Positions 52,306-61,721 of a stretch of DNA of 64,000 nucleotides are shown one piece after another. Source of the DNA: Labilithrix luteola (lineage in GTDB: Bacteria; Myxococcota_A; Polyangia; Polyangiales; Polyangiaceae); assembly GCF_001263205.1 (NCBI RefSeq), contig NZ_CP012333.1, forward strand, positions 10,521,501 through 10,585,500, given 5' to 3'. Position numbers and translations under genes: made by a program. Within the stretch, counting starts at the first letter, position 1; the number at the start of each line of letters is the position of its first letter. The notes beneath the pieces are model-generated. The model was not told the origin of the DNA. It did not search any database and saw nothing but the letters and a program-made list of their open reading frames with translations.

Positions 52306-54342
52306 ATGATGAGCTCGATGCCGACCTCGGGATCTCCCCAAGAAATTCCGCCTGTTACGGGGCTGTCGCTACGTCCAGGCGACGTCGTCGGAGGCCGCTT
52401 CCATCTCACGGCCCAGCTCGAGGACGGACCGCCCTGCGCGCGGTTCGCCGCCGTCCAGACGGATACGGGCGTGCCCGTCGAAGTCCAGGTCTTCACCGTC
52501 GACGAGACGCTCGCCGCATCCTCGCGCGAGTTGGTCGACAGCGTGCGCCTTCGCTTCCTTGCCGATGCGCGCAAGGCCGCATCGCTGCGGAGCGTGCATA
52601 CCGCAGGTGTCCTCCAGGTCGGCGTCACCGATCAGGGCGATCCCTTCCTCGTGACCGAGGCCATCGCCGATGGAACACTCGCCTCGCTCATGAAGGAGCG
52701 CGGGGCCTTGCCGACCGAACACGCCGTCGACATCGCGCTCGCGATCTGTGATTCGCTCGTCGAGGCCCATGCGCACGGACTCGTGCACGGCTCGCTCGAT
52801 CCGCGCTGCGTCCACCTCGCCTGGTCGGAGGATGGCCCGTCGCGCGTGAAGGTTGCCGACCTTGCGACGGCCCGCTCGCTCGCCTCACTTCCGCTCGACT
52901 TGCGCGCCGATCAGCTGCGCCAGCCGCTCGTCCTCCGTGCGCCGGAGCTCCTCCAACACGGACGCGAGGCCGACGCTCGGTCGGACATCTGGGGCCTCGC
53001 CGTCATGGTCTACACGATGCTCGCCGGCGAGCCGCCGTTCGGTGCGGAGACGCCGTCGACGGTGAACCTCTCGATCATGCTCGACGAGCAGACCTTGCTG
53101 GCAGGCGTTCCGGACCTGCTCGCCGAGACCGTCGACTCCTCCTTGTCGAAGGCGCCGCAGCTTCGTGCACGCACGATGAAGGCGTTCTCCGAGGAGCTCG
53201 GTCCCTTCGGCTCGCGACCGTTCGTGTCCACGCCGCCCTCGCTACGCGCCATCGATACCGGCCGCTTCGAGGCCGTCGAGCTCGAGCGACTCAAGGAAGA
53301 GTCCGCGATCCCCGAACTCGTCAGCGTGACCGAGCTCGGTGACGACGACCTCATCGAAGAGGAGATCACGGAGTTCGACGATACGATCCGCGGAAGCACG
53401 GCGATCGTCCTTCGGCCGAGCCCGGTTCCGCCCATCGCGACGGTGACGCGCGTGGCGCCGCCCATTCCTGCCGTTCCCGCGCCTCCCGCTCCTCCTCCCG
53501 TTGCAACGGCTCCCGTGCCGCCTCCCGCGGCGGTCGAACCGGAGAAGGCTCCCTCGACGACGGCAGCCGCGCTTCCCAAACCTCCGTCCGCCCCCACCCG
53601 CGCCGCACTGCCCGCGCCTCCGTCCGCGTCGATGCGCGCGCCCCTTCCGCCGCCGCCCTCGACCACCACGCGTGCAGCACTGCCTGCGCCGCCGACCGCC
53701 ACGCCCGCGCCGACGCCGACGCCGGGTCAGACCACGACCGAGCCGCTGTCGGTCCGTCGTTCGACCGCTCCGGTGGCCGTCTCGGTGGCACCACCTCCTC
53801 CGCCGGTTCGCCCGCCCCCGCGCCTGAGCGTGCCGCTCGCGAAGACGCTCGAGCCGCCGCCCGCCAAGAAGTTCTCCGCGTCGACGCTCGCGATGGCGGC
53901 AGCATTCCTCGCCGTTGGCGTGGGAATCGGAACGTACACGTCACGCACGAAGGCACCGGCCGCAGCCAGCGAGGCCCCCGCCGTCACCGCCGCCGAAACG
54001 GTCGCCGCACCGACGTCCGCACCGATCGAGAGCGTGAACACGCCCGCGCAAAGCACCGCGCAGGCCGAAGCCGCTCCACGCATTCCGCTCGCGCCGGCAT
54101 CGATGGGCGTCGCACAGCTGCCCGAGGCGCCGGCCACGGCAACAGCCTCCGCACGCCCCGTCCCGGTCGCCGCCAAACCGCGCACCTATGCGCCGGCGGC
54201 CGCTCCGAAGCCCGCCGCGCCCGCCGCGGCTCCCAAGGCCGACTCCACCGATTCTCTCGTTCGCTCTGCGGCCGCTCCGATTCAACCCGAGCCCAAGGCT
54301 TCCAACGATGACCTCCACAAGTTCCTCGATGACCGCCGCTAG
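52306..54342 (+). CDS. Membrane-anchored protein-kinase-like protein (pseudokinase)
   Basis: 678 aa from ATG 52306. Residues ~25-290 have the protein-kinase fold (LLEAH-type helix LVEAHAHGLVHGSLDPRCVH, RAPELLQHGREADARSDIWG, LAVMVYTMLAGEPPFG), but the catalytic loop is HGSLDPRC in place of HRDLKPxN, the DFG is DLA, and no Gly-rich loop or VAIK lysine is seen, so activity is doubtful. Next come an acidic stretch, ~200 residues of Pro/Ala repeats, one transmembrane helix (TLAMAAAFLAVGVGIGTY) and an Ala-rich periplasmic tail. The next gene starts within its end. Confidence 0.75.
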   Translation: MMSSMPTSGSPQEIPPVTGLSLRPGDVVGGRFHLTAQLEDGPPCARFAAVQTDTGVPVEVQVFTVDETLAASSRELVDSVRLRFLADARKAASLRSVHTAGVLQVGVTDQGDPFLVTEAIADGTLASLMKERGALPTEHAVDIALAICDSLVEAHAHGLVHGSLDPRCVHLAWSEDGPSRVKVADLATARSLASLPLDLRADQLRQPLVLRAPELLQHGREADARSDIWGLAVMVYTMLAGEPPFGAETPSTVNLSIMLDEQTLLAGVPDLLAETVDSSLSKAPQLRARTMKAFSEELGPFGSRPFVSTPPSLRAIDTGRFEAVELERLKEESAIPELVSVTELGDDDLIEEEITEFDDTIRGSTAIVLRPSPVPPIATVTRVAPPIPAVPAPPAPPPVATAPVPPPAAVEPEKAPSTTAAALPKPPSAPTRAALPAPPSASMRAPLPPPPSTTTRAALPAPPTATPAPTPTPGQTTTEPLSVRRSTAPVAVSVAPPPPPVRPPPRLSVPLAKTLEPPPAKKFSASTLAMAAAFLAVGVGIGTYTSRTKAPAAASEAPAVTAAETVAAPTSAPIESVNTPAQSTAQAEAAPRIPLAPASMGVAQLPEAPATATASARPVPVAAKPRTYAPAAAPKPAAPAAAPKADSTDSLVRSAAAPIQPEPKASNDDLHKFLDDRR

Positions 54343-55384
54343 AGCTGATTGGTGCTCGAGGCTCTCGATCGGCTTCGTTCTCGCCTCGCTCGTCGCGGCT
54401 CCGGCCGTAGCGCACGCGGACGGCTCACCGAACACGGGGCGCGCGGAAGCCGCGTACCGCGAAGGCCGCACGCTCCTCGAAGCCAAGCGCTACGACGAGG
54501 CGTGCCCAAAGCTCGCGGAGAGCCAGAAGCTGGATCCCGGCGCCGGGACGCTGCTCGCACTCGCACTCTGTCACGAAGGACAGGGCAAGACGGCCACCGC
54601 GTGGGCCGAGCTCAACGAAGCTGCGCGCATCGGCAAGAAGGTCGGTCGAAGCGATCTCGCGAACGCCGCGCAGAAGCGCGCGCAGGCCATGGAGCCTTCG
54701 CTCGCCAAGCTCGTCGTCCGCGTGCCGCAAGCATCGGACGACCTCGCGATCACGTGCGACGGCAATCCCGTCGCCGCGACGGACCTCGGCAGCCCCTTTC
54801 CCGTCGATCCCGGGGAGCACAAGGTCGAGGCCTCAGCCCCCGGCAAGGTCGCGCGGAGCTACACGGTTCGGCTGAGTGGCGCAGGCGTCGTCGAGATCGT
54901 CGTCGACAAGCTCGATGACGCACACGAAGCAACACCGGCGCCGGCCACGAAGCCCGTCTCCACGACCCAGACCACCTCCGCCGAGTACGACGATCCCGTT
55001 CACGACTCTTCGCCGAACCGCGGCGGGGCCCAGCGCACCGTCGGCCTCCTGCTCGTCGGTGCGGGCATCATCGGCGTCGGCGCCGGCGCTTACTTCGTCG
55101 GAAAGGGACTCAGCGAGTCGTCGGAGGCTCGCCGCACGTGCCCGACGACGCCTTGCGAATCCCAGACCGACGCCAACGACCGCGCCAAGGATTCGATGAA
55201 GACGAGCGTCATCGCCTTCACCGCCGGAACCGTGGCGGTCGCCGCCGGGACGATCGTGTACCTCCTCGCCCCGAGTACTTCGAGCTCGTCGCGCCAGACC
55301 GGCCAGGCTCCCAAGCCTGTCGCTCGCGTCGTCCCTCACGCGGGGCCCTCGGAGCTCGGTCTGGGAGTGGTTGGCTCGTTCTGA
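54329..55384 (+). CDS. Exported TPR / PEGA-like protein with transmembrane C-terminus
   Basis: 351 aa from ATG 54329 (ATG 54308 possible), starting inside the pseudokinase gene in another frame. Signal peptide RLSIGFVLASLVAAPAVAHA. Residues ~30-125 are TPR-like (AYREGRTLLEAKRYDEACPK, LALCHEGQGKTATAWAELNE); 130-200 resemble a PEGA domain (AITCDGNPVAATDLGSPFPV, DPGEHKVEASAPG). Two hydrophobic helices follow at 240-310. This layout is common beside myxobacterial Ser/Thr kinase genes and suggests that the two proteins work together in the envelope. Confidence 0.75.
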   Translation: MTAARADWCSRLSIGFVLASLVAAPAVAHADGSPNTGRAEAAYREGRTLLEAKRYDEACPKLAESQKLDPGAGTLLALALCHEGQGKTATAWAELNEAARIGKKVGRSDLANAAQKRAQAMEPSLAKLVVRVPQASDDLAITCDGNPVAATDLGSPFPVDPGEHKVEASAPGKVARSYTVRLSGAGVVEIVVDKLDDAHEATPAPATKPVSTTQTTSAEYDDPVHDSSPNRGGAQRTVGLLLVGAGIIGVGAGAYFVGKGLSESSEARRTCPTTPCESQTDANDRAKDSMKTSVIAFTAGTVAVAAGTIVYLLAPSTSSSSRQTGQAPKPVARVVPHAGPSELGLGVVGSF

Positions 55385-55391
55385 GCAGCAT

Positions 55392-55416
55392 GAGCCGGCC
55401 CACCACGGACCGGCTC
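55392..55416. terminator. Hairpin between convergent genes
   Basis: GAGCCGG and CCGGCTC, perfect 7-bp arms with an 11-base loop, between the stop at 55384 and the convergent stop at 55430. There is no long T tract; a bidirectional role is possible. Confidence 0.45.
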
Positions 55417-55429
55417 TTCGCCACCTGAC

Positions 55430-55996
55430 TCACGCCGTCGCGGTCGCAGCGCCGTTGGTCGCTGTCACCGCCTCCTCGTCGAGCACGGCCTCGACGTCGA
55501 GCTCGAGCTTCACCTTCTCGCCGACGGCCACGCCGCCCGTCTCGAGCAAGGCGTTGAAGCTCACGCCGAAGTCCTTGCGATTGATGGTGCCGCGCACGCT
55601 CACGCCGGCGACCGTCTTGCCGTAGGGATTCTTCGACGTGCCGAGGTACTCGACCTCGAGCGCTACCGGTTGGGTCACGCCGCGGATCTGAAGGTCACCG
55701 TGGACGACGTACTCGGAGTCGCCCTTGGCTTCGATCGACGTGCTCTTGAACGTGATCTTCGGGTGATTCTGCACGTCGAAGAAGTCGTTCGTGCGCAGGT
55801 GCGCATCGCGATCGGCGTTGCCCGTCTCGATGCTCGCAACGTCGATCTCGCCGGCGAACGTCGAGCGCGTGAAGTCCTTCGGGTCGAGGCGAACGTCGCC
55901 GCGATACGACTTGAACTGTCCGCGTACGGTCGTGACCATCATGTGCTTGACCGAGAAACCAACGTGCGTGTGGACCGAGTCGATGAGCCAGTTCAT
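55430..55996 (-). CDS. YceI family protein
   Basis: 188 aa. WLIDSVHTHVGFSVKHMMVT opens the lipocalin-like YceI domain, followed by GEIDVASIETGNADRDAHLR, FFDVQNHPKITFKSTSIEAK, GDLQIRGVTQPVALEVEY and INRKDFGVSFNALLETGGVA, all conserved in the family that binds isoprenoid-type lipids. No signal peptide is seen, so this copy should be cytoplasmic. The C-terminus has an Ala/Thr tail. Confidence 0.95.
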   Translation of the reverse strand: MNWLIDSVHTHVGFSVKHMMVTTVRGQFKSYRGDVRLDPKDFTRSTFAGEIDVASIETGNADRDAHLRTNDFFDVQNHPKITFKSTSIEAKGDSEYVVHGDLQIRGVTQPVALEVEYLGTSKNPYGKTVAGVSVRGTINRKDFGVSFNALLETGGVAVGEKVKLELDVEAVLDEEAVTATNGAATATA

Positions 55997-56197
55997 GAGT
56001 GCACCTCTTCCGTAACGAGCGCGCTGGGCGCGATGCCCGGCGCTCGTTCACGGCTCCCTCTGCGTTTGGGAGAGCACCTCCAGCACCGCGCTGGGGGTCT
56101 GCTCTCCACGCCTCGGAAGATGCACCGCCACTCCCATTCGAACAATGGGCCCATTGCCGAACAAACCGTTGCGCACACGACAACAGTAGCGAGCTAG

Positions 56198-58630
56198 CTA
56201 TCGGTGGCCGCCACCGCCACCACCTCCGTGGAAGCCGCCACCGCCACCACCTCCGTGGAAGCCGCCGCCGCCACCACCTCCGTGGAAGCCGCCGCCCATC
56301 GGGGGCGCGGCCGCAGGACCGCGGAAGCCGCCGCCCATTGGCGGAGGCGCGACGGGCCCGCGAAAGCCTCCCGCCGGCGGCGCGACGGGTCCGCGGAAGC
56401 CTCCCGCAGGTGGCGACATCGGAACGGCCGGCGTCGCACCACGGAACGGCGCCATCTCGGGCGACGTGCGCGGCGTCAGCGGCGCCGTCATCGGACCGCG
56501 CCCCGGCGGATTCACCATGGTCGGTGCGCGCCCCTGAACCGTCGGTATGCCGCGCCCCGGCGCGTGGTCGAGGGTTCCAGGGGCCGTGCCCGGTCGCGGC
56601 GCCAGCGTGTTCGGTCGGATTCCGCCTACGCCTTGCGGCGTCGTCCGCGCAACGCCCGGCGCGACGTGCGCGGGGGCGATGGGCGTGTTGCCGAAGCGAC
56701 CAGGTGCGCCGGCAAAGGCACGCGGCGCCGCGGGCGGGCGCACCGCGACCGGCGACCAGTGATGGTAGGCGTTCGGGAACGCGAAGCCCGGCCCCCCGCG
56801 CCAGCCCCAATGCGGACCGTGTCCCCAGAAGCGGCCCGGTCCCCACCACGGATGGTGGAAGCCGCCGAAGGCGATGCCGAAGCCCACGCCGAATCCGAAT
56901 CCAAATCCGAATCCGACGCCGAACCCCCAGGTGCACGGCCAGCCGTACCAGACCGAGCCGATCCAAGGTGGATAGTAGTAGCCGGTCCCGTAGACCACGA
57001 CGCCATCCGTGTAGACTGCACCATAGTAACCTGGCGTGTAGCCGTCGTAGACGTACTCGGGCGTGTAGTCGTACACGCGCACGTACGTGACGTAGTAGAG
57101 CGGCGAGCTCGGCGGGATCGTGTAAACCGCGTCCGGCACGCTCGTCGCGACCGTCCACGGTCCCTCGGGCGAAGCCGCGACGAACCACACGCCGTTCTCG
57201 CACGCGTAGTACATGCCGTCTCCCGTCGCGAGGACCGGCGTGGCCGTATTCACGGCGTAGCGAAGAGATCCGGCCGCGCCCTTGACGGGCTCGAAGCGCG
57301 GTTGACCGTCGTACGACACGTTGAGCTGCGTCTCGGCACGATCGATCGTCGCCATCGACGGAACCTGCGTCGCGATCGCCGCCTCCTGCGCCTGCGCCGT
57401 GTCCGGAATGCTGGTGAGGACGCGCGCTTCGCGGTGGTCCTTCGGGATGTTCTTGAACGTCGCCGGCATGTCCTTGCCCACGACGTAGGCCCAAGGACCA
57501 TCGAGGGACGACGCGCGGAACCAGCGTCCCGAAAGGAGCACGTACGTCGTATTCGTGGCCGTGTCTTTGAAGACGTCCGAATCCGTGTTGGTAACGGATT
57601 GGAGCGTCGTCCCCGGGATGGCCTCGTAGGTCGGCGCGCCGCGCGTCTCGATGAGCTCCGTCGGCTTGTCGGCGACGACGATGGTCATTCCTTGACGCGT
57701 ACGATCGGCAACGTCGGGGAAGAGGTCGACGGCGTTGGCGTCACCGAGCTTCTTCTTCACAGCATCGAACGACGCCGGCACGTTGCTCGCGGCCGTATAC
57801 ACGCCGTCGATCGCCGTCGCACGAAACCAGCGATCGCCGACGTACAGATAGTAGGCGCCCTTTTCCGTCAGGATGAGCGCACGTGTGTTGATGACGCGCT
57901 GCACACCGTCTTCGGACCGAAGGCGCGGCTTGCCGTCGACGAGTACGAGCATCTCCGGCTTCTGCGAAACGAGAATCGTGGGAGCCTCGTTCTTGACCGT
58001 CTGCGAGGTCGGAGCCGTAGCGTTCGCGTTACCCTTCTTCGCGCCCGGCGACGTCGCGGACTTCACGCGCTCGAGCGGGAGCGTTTTGCCCTGCATGAGG
58101 TTCGCGCCGCGCAGCGCGGTCAGGTACTGGCCTTCCTTGTCCTTCGCCGCCGGAAAACTCGCTCGGGTGAGCTGCACGTCATCCAGCGTGACGACGCCCC
58201 GCGCCCGATCGGTGGTCGCTTTGGCGTCGAGCCACACGATGCCGTAGGTGGCCGGCGACTCCGGAGTCGTCCTCGCCTCGACGGCCGCCCGCGCTTGCAG
58301 CTTGTCACCGCTCAGCGAGTCCACTTCGGGTTGATAGACGGCGAAGTTGACGCCGCCAGCGCTCACGCGGCGTGGCCACGGCGGCGCTGGAAGATTGCTT
58401 GTCTCCGCCGTTCCTTCGTCGGTCGCCTCGCCTTGGGGCGGAGCGTTCGGCTGGCCTTCGTCGGCCGAGGCCGGCGTCTCCGCGGACGCGCCGGGCACGT
58501 CGGTGCGGGGCGGCGGAAGCGGGTATTCACCCGGCTCCTTGTCCTGGCCTACCGGTGTTTCGGGTGGCTTGCTCGAGCAAGCCGTGATGCTGACAAGCGC
58601 AGCGAGCGCGGACGCTCCCAACCTTCTCAT
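56198..58630 (-). CDS. Large lipoprotein with repeated WFxA modules and Gly/His-rich tail
   Basis: 810 aa from ATG 58630 (an ATG nine codons upstream gives a worse signal). Signal peptide MRRLGASALAALVSITACSS. After a Pro/Ala linker there are at least three related modules: YYLYVGDRWFRATAIDGVYT, YVLLSGRWFRASSLDGPWAY, YYACENGVWFVAASPEGPWT. Then a Tyr/Gly-rich region (YVYDGYTPGYYGAVYTDGVV), a Gly/Phe segment (GFGVGFGFGFGFGVGFG), a Pro/Arg-rich stretch and a FHGGGGGGG tail. Similar modules with tails occur in uncharacterised exported proteins. No catalytic motif. Function unknown; a cell-surface role is inferred. Confidence 0.75.
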   Translation of the reverse strand: MRRLGASALAALVSITACSSKPPETPVGQDKEPGEYPLPPPRTDVPGASAETPASADEGQPNAPPQGEATDEGTAETSNLPAPPWPRRVSAGGVNFAVYQPEVDSLSGDKLQARAAVEARTTPESPATYGIVWLDAKATTDRARGVVTLDDVQLTRASFPAAKDKEGQYLTALRGANLMQGKTLPLERVKSATSPGAKKGNANATAPTSQTVKNEAPTILVSQKPEMLVLVDGKPRLRSEDGVQRVINTRALILTEKGAYYLYVGDRWFRATAIDGVYTAASNVPASFDAVKKKLGDANAVDLFPDVADRTRQGMTIVVADKPTELIETRGAPTYEAIPGTTLQSVTNTDSDVFKDTATNTTYVLLSGRWFRASSLDGPWAYVVGKDMPATFKNIPKDHREARVLTSIPDTAQAQEAAIATQVPSMATIDRAETQLNVSYDGQPRFEPVKGAAGSLRYAVNTATPVLATGDGMYYACENGVWFVAASPEGPWTVATSVPDAVYTIPPSSPLYYVTYVRVYDYTPEYVYDGYTPGYYGAVYTDGVVVYGTGYYYPPWIGSVWYGWPCTWGFGVGFGFGFGFGVGFGIAFGGFHHPWWGPGRFWGHGPHWGWRGGPGFAFPNAYHHWSPVAVRPPAAPRAFAGAPGRFGNTPIAPAHVAPGVARTTPQGVGGIRPNTLAPRPGTAPGTLDHAPGRGIPTVQGRAPTMVNPPGRGPMTAPLTPRTSPEMAPFRGATPAVPMSPPAGGFRGPVAPPAGGFRGPVAPPPMGGGFRGPAAAPPMGGGFHGGGGGGGFHGGGGGGGFHGGGGGGGHR
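56207..56287. repeat. 27-bp tandem repeat in coding sequence
   Basis: Three consecutive units (one base different) at 56207, 56234 and 56261 encode FHGGGGGGG repeats at the C-terminus of the large lipoprotein. Copy number is likely to vary between strains. Confidence 0.8.
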
Positions 58631-58716
58631 GACGATGCCCTCGGACGTCGAAGGCATGCAACCTGCAGACCGCGTGCGCGCGAGACTCGTTGCTGTCGAT
58701 TGCGACGCCGTCGTCG

Positions 58717-59691
58717 TCAGCGACGTCGGCCAGCGCGGCCTCGCGTTCGTGCGTGCGCGCGGCGGTCATCGTGCTGTTTCGCCGCGCCGGCGCGACGACC
58801 TTCGATGAGGTCCCGTTCGTCCGCGAGAGCGCCGCCGAGAAAGTCCATCAGCGCTCGCACACGCGCCATCCCTCGGAGATCGCGATGGGTGAGCAACCAT
58901 AGCTCCGTCGTCACGCCCGGCACGGGCTCAGCGCGAACGCGTTCGAGCGCGGGGGACCGATCCCCCAGGTAACAGGGCAGCATTGCAACGCCCATCCCCG
59001 AGGTCGCGGCATCACGGAGGGCGACCAGCGAGTCCGCACGAAACGCCACGCGCGCGCCGACACGGCCAAGCTCGTTCGTCGTCCATCGCCCCGCCGTCGT
59101 CTCGGACAAGCTCTCGTCGGGGACGAGCCAGGCATGCGCAGCGAGCTCTCGCTTGGCCGGCGTCTTCGCGAGGTAGTTGGGCGATGCGTACAACGCGAAC
59201 GCGATGGTGCAGAGCTTCCGGCCCACGAGGTTCGACGCAGGATCGGCCGCAGGCCGGAGGCAGACGTCGGCGTCCCGCTTCGTCAGGTTCACGAGCACGT
59301 TCGAGGTCGTGAGCTCCAACGTGAGCTCGGGGTTTTGCAGCAGGAACGCCTCCAGATGGCGCGGCAACAGCGTGAGGGCCAGCGTATCGGCAGTCGCGAG
59401 CCTGACCGTTCCCGTCAATCGCAGGTCACGCCCGAGCAGCCGTCGTTCGAGCGTCGTGACGCGCTCGTCGATCGCGCGTGCAACCTCGAGCATTTCCTCG
59501 CCGCCGGGCGTGAGTACGTAGCCGCGCGGGGATCGTTCGAACAACCGGAGCGAGAGCTGCTTCTCGAGCGCCGTGATCCGCCGGAGCACCGTGGTGTGGT
59601 TGACGCCCATGACGCGCGCCGCGGCGTTCAGTGAGCCCCCGTCGGCGACGGCGAGCACGTATTGCAGTTCCGTCCAATCGAGCTTGTGCAT
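58717..59691 (-). CDS. LysR-family transcriptional regulator
   Basis: 324 aa from ATG 59691. DNA-binding part: LQYVLAVADGGSLNAAARVM, GVNHTTVLRRITALEKQLSL, RLFERSPRGY. The effector domain follows (GTVRLATADTLALTLLPRHL). It has an unusual Arg-rich C-terminus after EGRRAGAAKQHDD. Divergent, about 100 bp, from the DoxX gene, which it probably regulates. Possible earlier start codons upstream would give a non-conserved Arg/Trp leader. Confidence 0.9.
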   Translation of the reverse strand: MHKLDWTELQYVLAVADGGSLNAAARVMGVNHTTVLRRITALEKQLSLRLFERSPRGYVLTPGGEEMLEVARAIDERVTTLERRLLGRDLRLTGTVRLATADTLALTLLPRHLEAFLLQNPELTLELTTSNVLVNLTKRDADVCLRPAADPASNLVGRKLCTIAFALYASPNYLAKTPAKRELAAHAWLVPDESLSETTAGRWTTNELGRVGARVAFRADSLVALRDAATSGMGVAMLPCYLGDRSPALERVRAEPVPGVTTELWLLTHRDLRGMARVRALMDFLGGALADERDLIEGRRAGAAKQHDDRRAHARTRGRAGRRR

Positions 59692-59791
59692 GGATGCACA
59701 ACCAATCTGCACCCATATCCACTTTCGGCGCAACGTTGCACGTCGCATCGTCTCGGGTGCGACGACCGGGTCGCCCGAAAGGATTCCGACG

Positions 59792-60259
59792 ATGTCTTTC
59801 TCTCTGTCTCGCCTCGAGTCTCCTGCCGTCTCGGCGTTCGGCCCAACGGCCCTTCGTATTGCCCTCGGCAGCGTGTTCGTGGCTCACGCGCTCGCGAAGG
59901 CCTTTACCTTCACGTTTCCGGGCACGGTCCAGTTCTTCGAGTCGTTCGGGATCCCCGGCTTCACCGTCTATCCGGTGTTCTTCGCCGAGCTCCTCGGGGG
60001 CCTTTCGCTGATCGTGGGCTTCCGCACGCGCGCCGTCGCCCTCCTCCTCGTTCCGGTGATGCTCGGCGCGCTCGTACCGCACATCAACAACGGCTGGATG
60101 TTCTCGAACAACGGGGGTGGTTGGGAATACGTGGCGTTCTTGATCGTCGCGCTCGGTGCGCAGGCCCTCGTCGGCAGCGGCGCGTACGCGGTCGATTCGG
60201 CGCTGTCGCGCGCGAGAAAGAGCGACGCTCCCGTCCTCCTCCGGGCTGGTCAAAGATGA
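59792..60259 (+). CDS. DoxX family membrane protein
   Basis: 155 aa from ATG 59792, with GAAAGGA eight bases upstream. Four membrane helices with the family markers ALRIALGSVFVAHALAKAFT, FPGTVQFFESFGIPGFTVYP, FFAELLGGLSLIVGFRTRAV and INNGWMFSNNGGGWEYVAF. DoxX proteins are small membrane oxidoreductase-like subunits with roles in redox or thiol stress. Divergent from LysR; its 3' end overlaps the convergent rnk-like gene by 10 bp. Confidence 0.9.
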   Translation: MSFSLSRLESPAVSAFGPTALRIALGSVFVAHALAKAFTFTFPGTVQFFESFGIPGFTVYPVFFAELLGGLSLIVGFRTRAVALLLVPVMLGALVPHINNGWMFSNNGGGWEYVAFLIVALGAQALVGSGAYAVDSALSRARKSDAPVLLRAGQR

Positions 60260-60666
60260 TAGTCGCCCGCGGATTCCGGCTGGTAGCGAAGGGCCTCGAG
60301 GGTGAACGTCCTACGTTTGGCCCTGCCCTCGTCGCTGGCGTCGGCCTCGATCGGGACGGTGTCGCCGACGGACGCTCCGAGCAGTGCGCGGCCGAGCGGG
60401 CTCAGGACCGAGACGCGACCTTCCGCGGGATCGGCGTGCCACGGATAGACGACCACGAGCTCCACGCGTCGCCCGCGTTCGTCACGACCGACCAACTGCG
60501 AGTTCATCGTCACGACCGTCGCCGCCACCTTCGCGGGCGAGACGACGATCGCCTTGCGGAGCGCGTTCTCGAGCGACGAGGCACCGGACGCGTCGACCTC
60601 CTCGTAGAGATCGATGACGTCCGCGAGACGTCGCATGTCCTGATCGGTGATGGTCGGCGCTCGCAT
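60250..60666 (-). CDS. rnk: Rnk-like GreA/GreB-fold regulator
   Basis: 138 aa from ATG 60666, with AAAGGA about 9 bases upstream; ATG 60684, overlapping the LysR stop (ATGA), is the alternative. Shape is that of Rnk: an N-terminal helical hairpin (TITDQDMRRLADVIDLYEEV) and a GreA-like C-terminal FKBP-fold domain (VVTMNSQLVGRDERG, VELVVVYPWHADPAEGRVSV, LSPLGRALLGASVGDTV). Rnk interacts with RNA polymerase in E. coli. The gene sits downstream of a LysR regulator. A second similar protein is encoded at 62816. Confidence 0.85.
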   Translation of the reverse strand: MRAPTITDQDMRRLADVIDLYEEVDASGASSLENALRKAIVVSPAKVAATVVTMNSQLVGRDERGRRVELVVVYPWHADPAEGRVSVLSPLGRALLGASVGDTVPIEADASDEGRAKRRTFTLEALRYQPESAGDYHL

Positions 60667-60680
60667 CGCAGCCTTTCCTT

Positions 60681-61637
60681 TCATGATGCGCTCGCCTCCA
60701 AGATTCCTGCAAGACGCCGGGGTCGAAGCGGACGACGCCACGGCGGCAAACGGAATCGACGAACGAGGTGTTCGAGGAACACACGGACCTTCGCCGGCAC
60801 GAGCCCGCGGTGCGCCGTCACGGCGTAGACGCCGAGGTCGGGCCGTTCGATCTCTTCGAGTACCGGCCGGAGCCGACCGCTCACGAGGTCGGGGGCCACG
60901 AGCGACGAGGGAAGCGTGGCAATACCGCCGCCTTCGAGGGCCGCCCGACGCAGAAAGAGCGCATCGTCGCTGGTCAGGCGCGGGGGCGACCCCATCCCGT
61001 GGGATTCGAACGGCCAGAGGCCGCGCTCGCCGTACGCCGCGGTGGAAAGAAGGAGAAGGTCGTGATGCACGAGCTCGGCATCGCGCCAGGGAATGCCCCG
61101 CGTGCGGAGGTAGGTCGGCGCGGCGCACAAGACGAGCCGGTCGCTCGCCAGGCGTTTGGCGATGAGGGGTGAATCGGGCAGACGCGCGGCCACGCGTAGA
61201 ACGACGTCGAGCTCCGCCTCGAGGGGGTCGGTGAGTCGGTCGTCGAACCGTAGCTCGACGCGGACGTCGGGGAATTCGGCGAGAAACGCCGTCACCGCGG
61301 CGGCCACGAACGCACTCCCGAGGCTGGTCGGCGCCGCCACCCGCAAAAGGCCGCGCGGGTTCTCGCTCGCCCCTGCGACGGCTTCGGCCGCCTCCTCCGC
61401 ATCGGAGAGCGCGCGCGCGCAGCGCTCGTAGAGGCGGACGCCCTCGGCCGTCAAGGCGATCTTGCGTGTCGTACGATGCAACAGTCGGACACCGAGCATT
61501 CGCTCGAGTTGAGCGACGCGCGTACTCACGACCGACTTGGAGAGGCCCAAAGCGGTCGCCGCCGCGGTGAAACTGCGTGCCTCGACGACGCGTACGAAGA
61601 TGGCCATGGAGGCCAGGTCGTCCGGGGTTGTCCGCAT
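60681..61637 (-). CDS. LysR-family transcriptional regulator
   Basis: 318 aa. N-terminal HTH: MAIFVRVVEARSFTAAATAL, GLSKSVVSTRVAQLERMLGV, RLLHRTTRKIALTAEG. The effector domain (LLRVAAPTSLGSAFVAAAVT, DVVLRVAARLPDSPLIAKRL) resembles the CrgA/DsdC-like group. Arg-rich end. Its TGA overlaps ATG 60684 of the rnk-like gene, so both may form one operon. Divergent from the membrane protein gene at 61722. Confidence 0.9.
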   Translation of the reverse strand: MRTTPDDLASMAIFVRVVEARSFTAAATALGLSKSVVSTRVAQLERMLGVRLLHRTTRKIALTAEGVRLYERCARALSDAEEAAEAVAGASENPRGLLRVAAPTSLGSAFVAAAVTAFLAEFPDVRVELRFDDRLTDPLEAELDVVLRVAARLPDSPLIAKRLASDRLVLCAAPTYLRTRGIPWRDAELVHHDLLLLSTAAYGERGLWPFESHGMGSPPRLTSDDALFLRRAALEGGGIATLPSSLVAPDLVSGRLRPVLEEIERPDLGVYAVTAHRGLVPAKVRVFLEHLVRRFRLPPWRRPLRPRRLAGILEASAS

Positions 61638-61721
61638 GATTGTTCTAATAGCCGAACAGTCTGCTCGCTCAAACTAGCTACCGTGGCGGACGCGTGACGC
61701 CTACTGCTGGAGGTGATCGTG

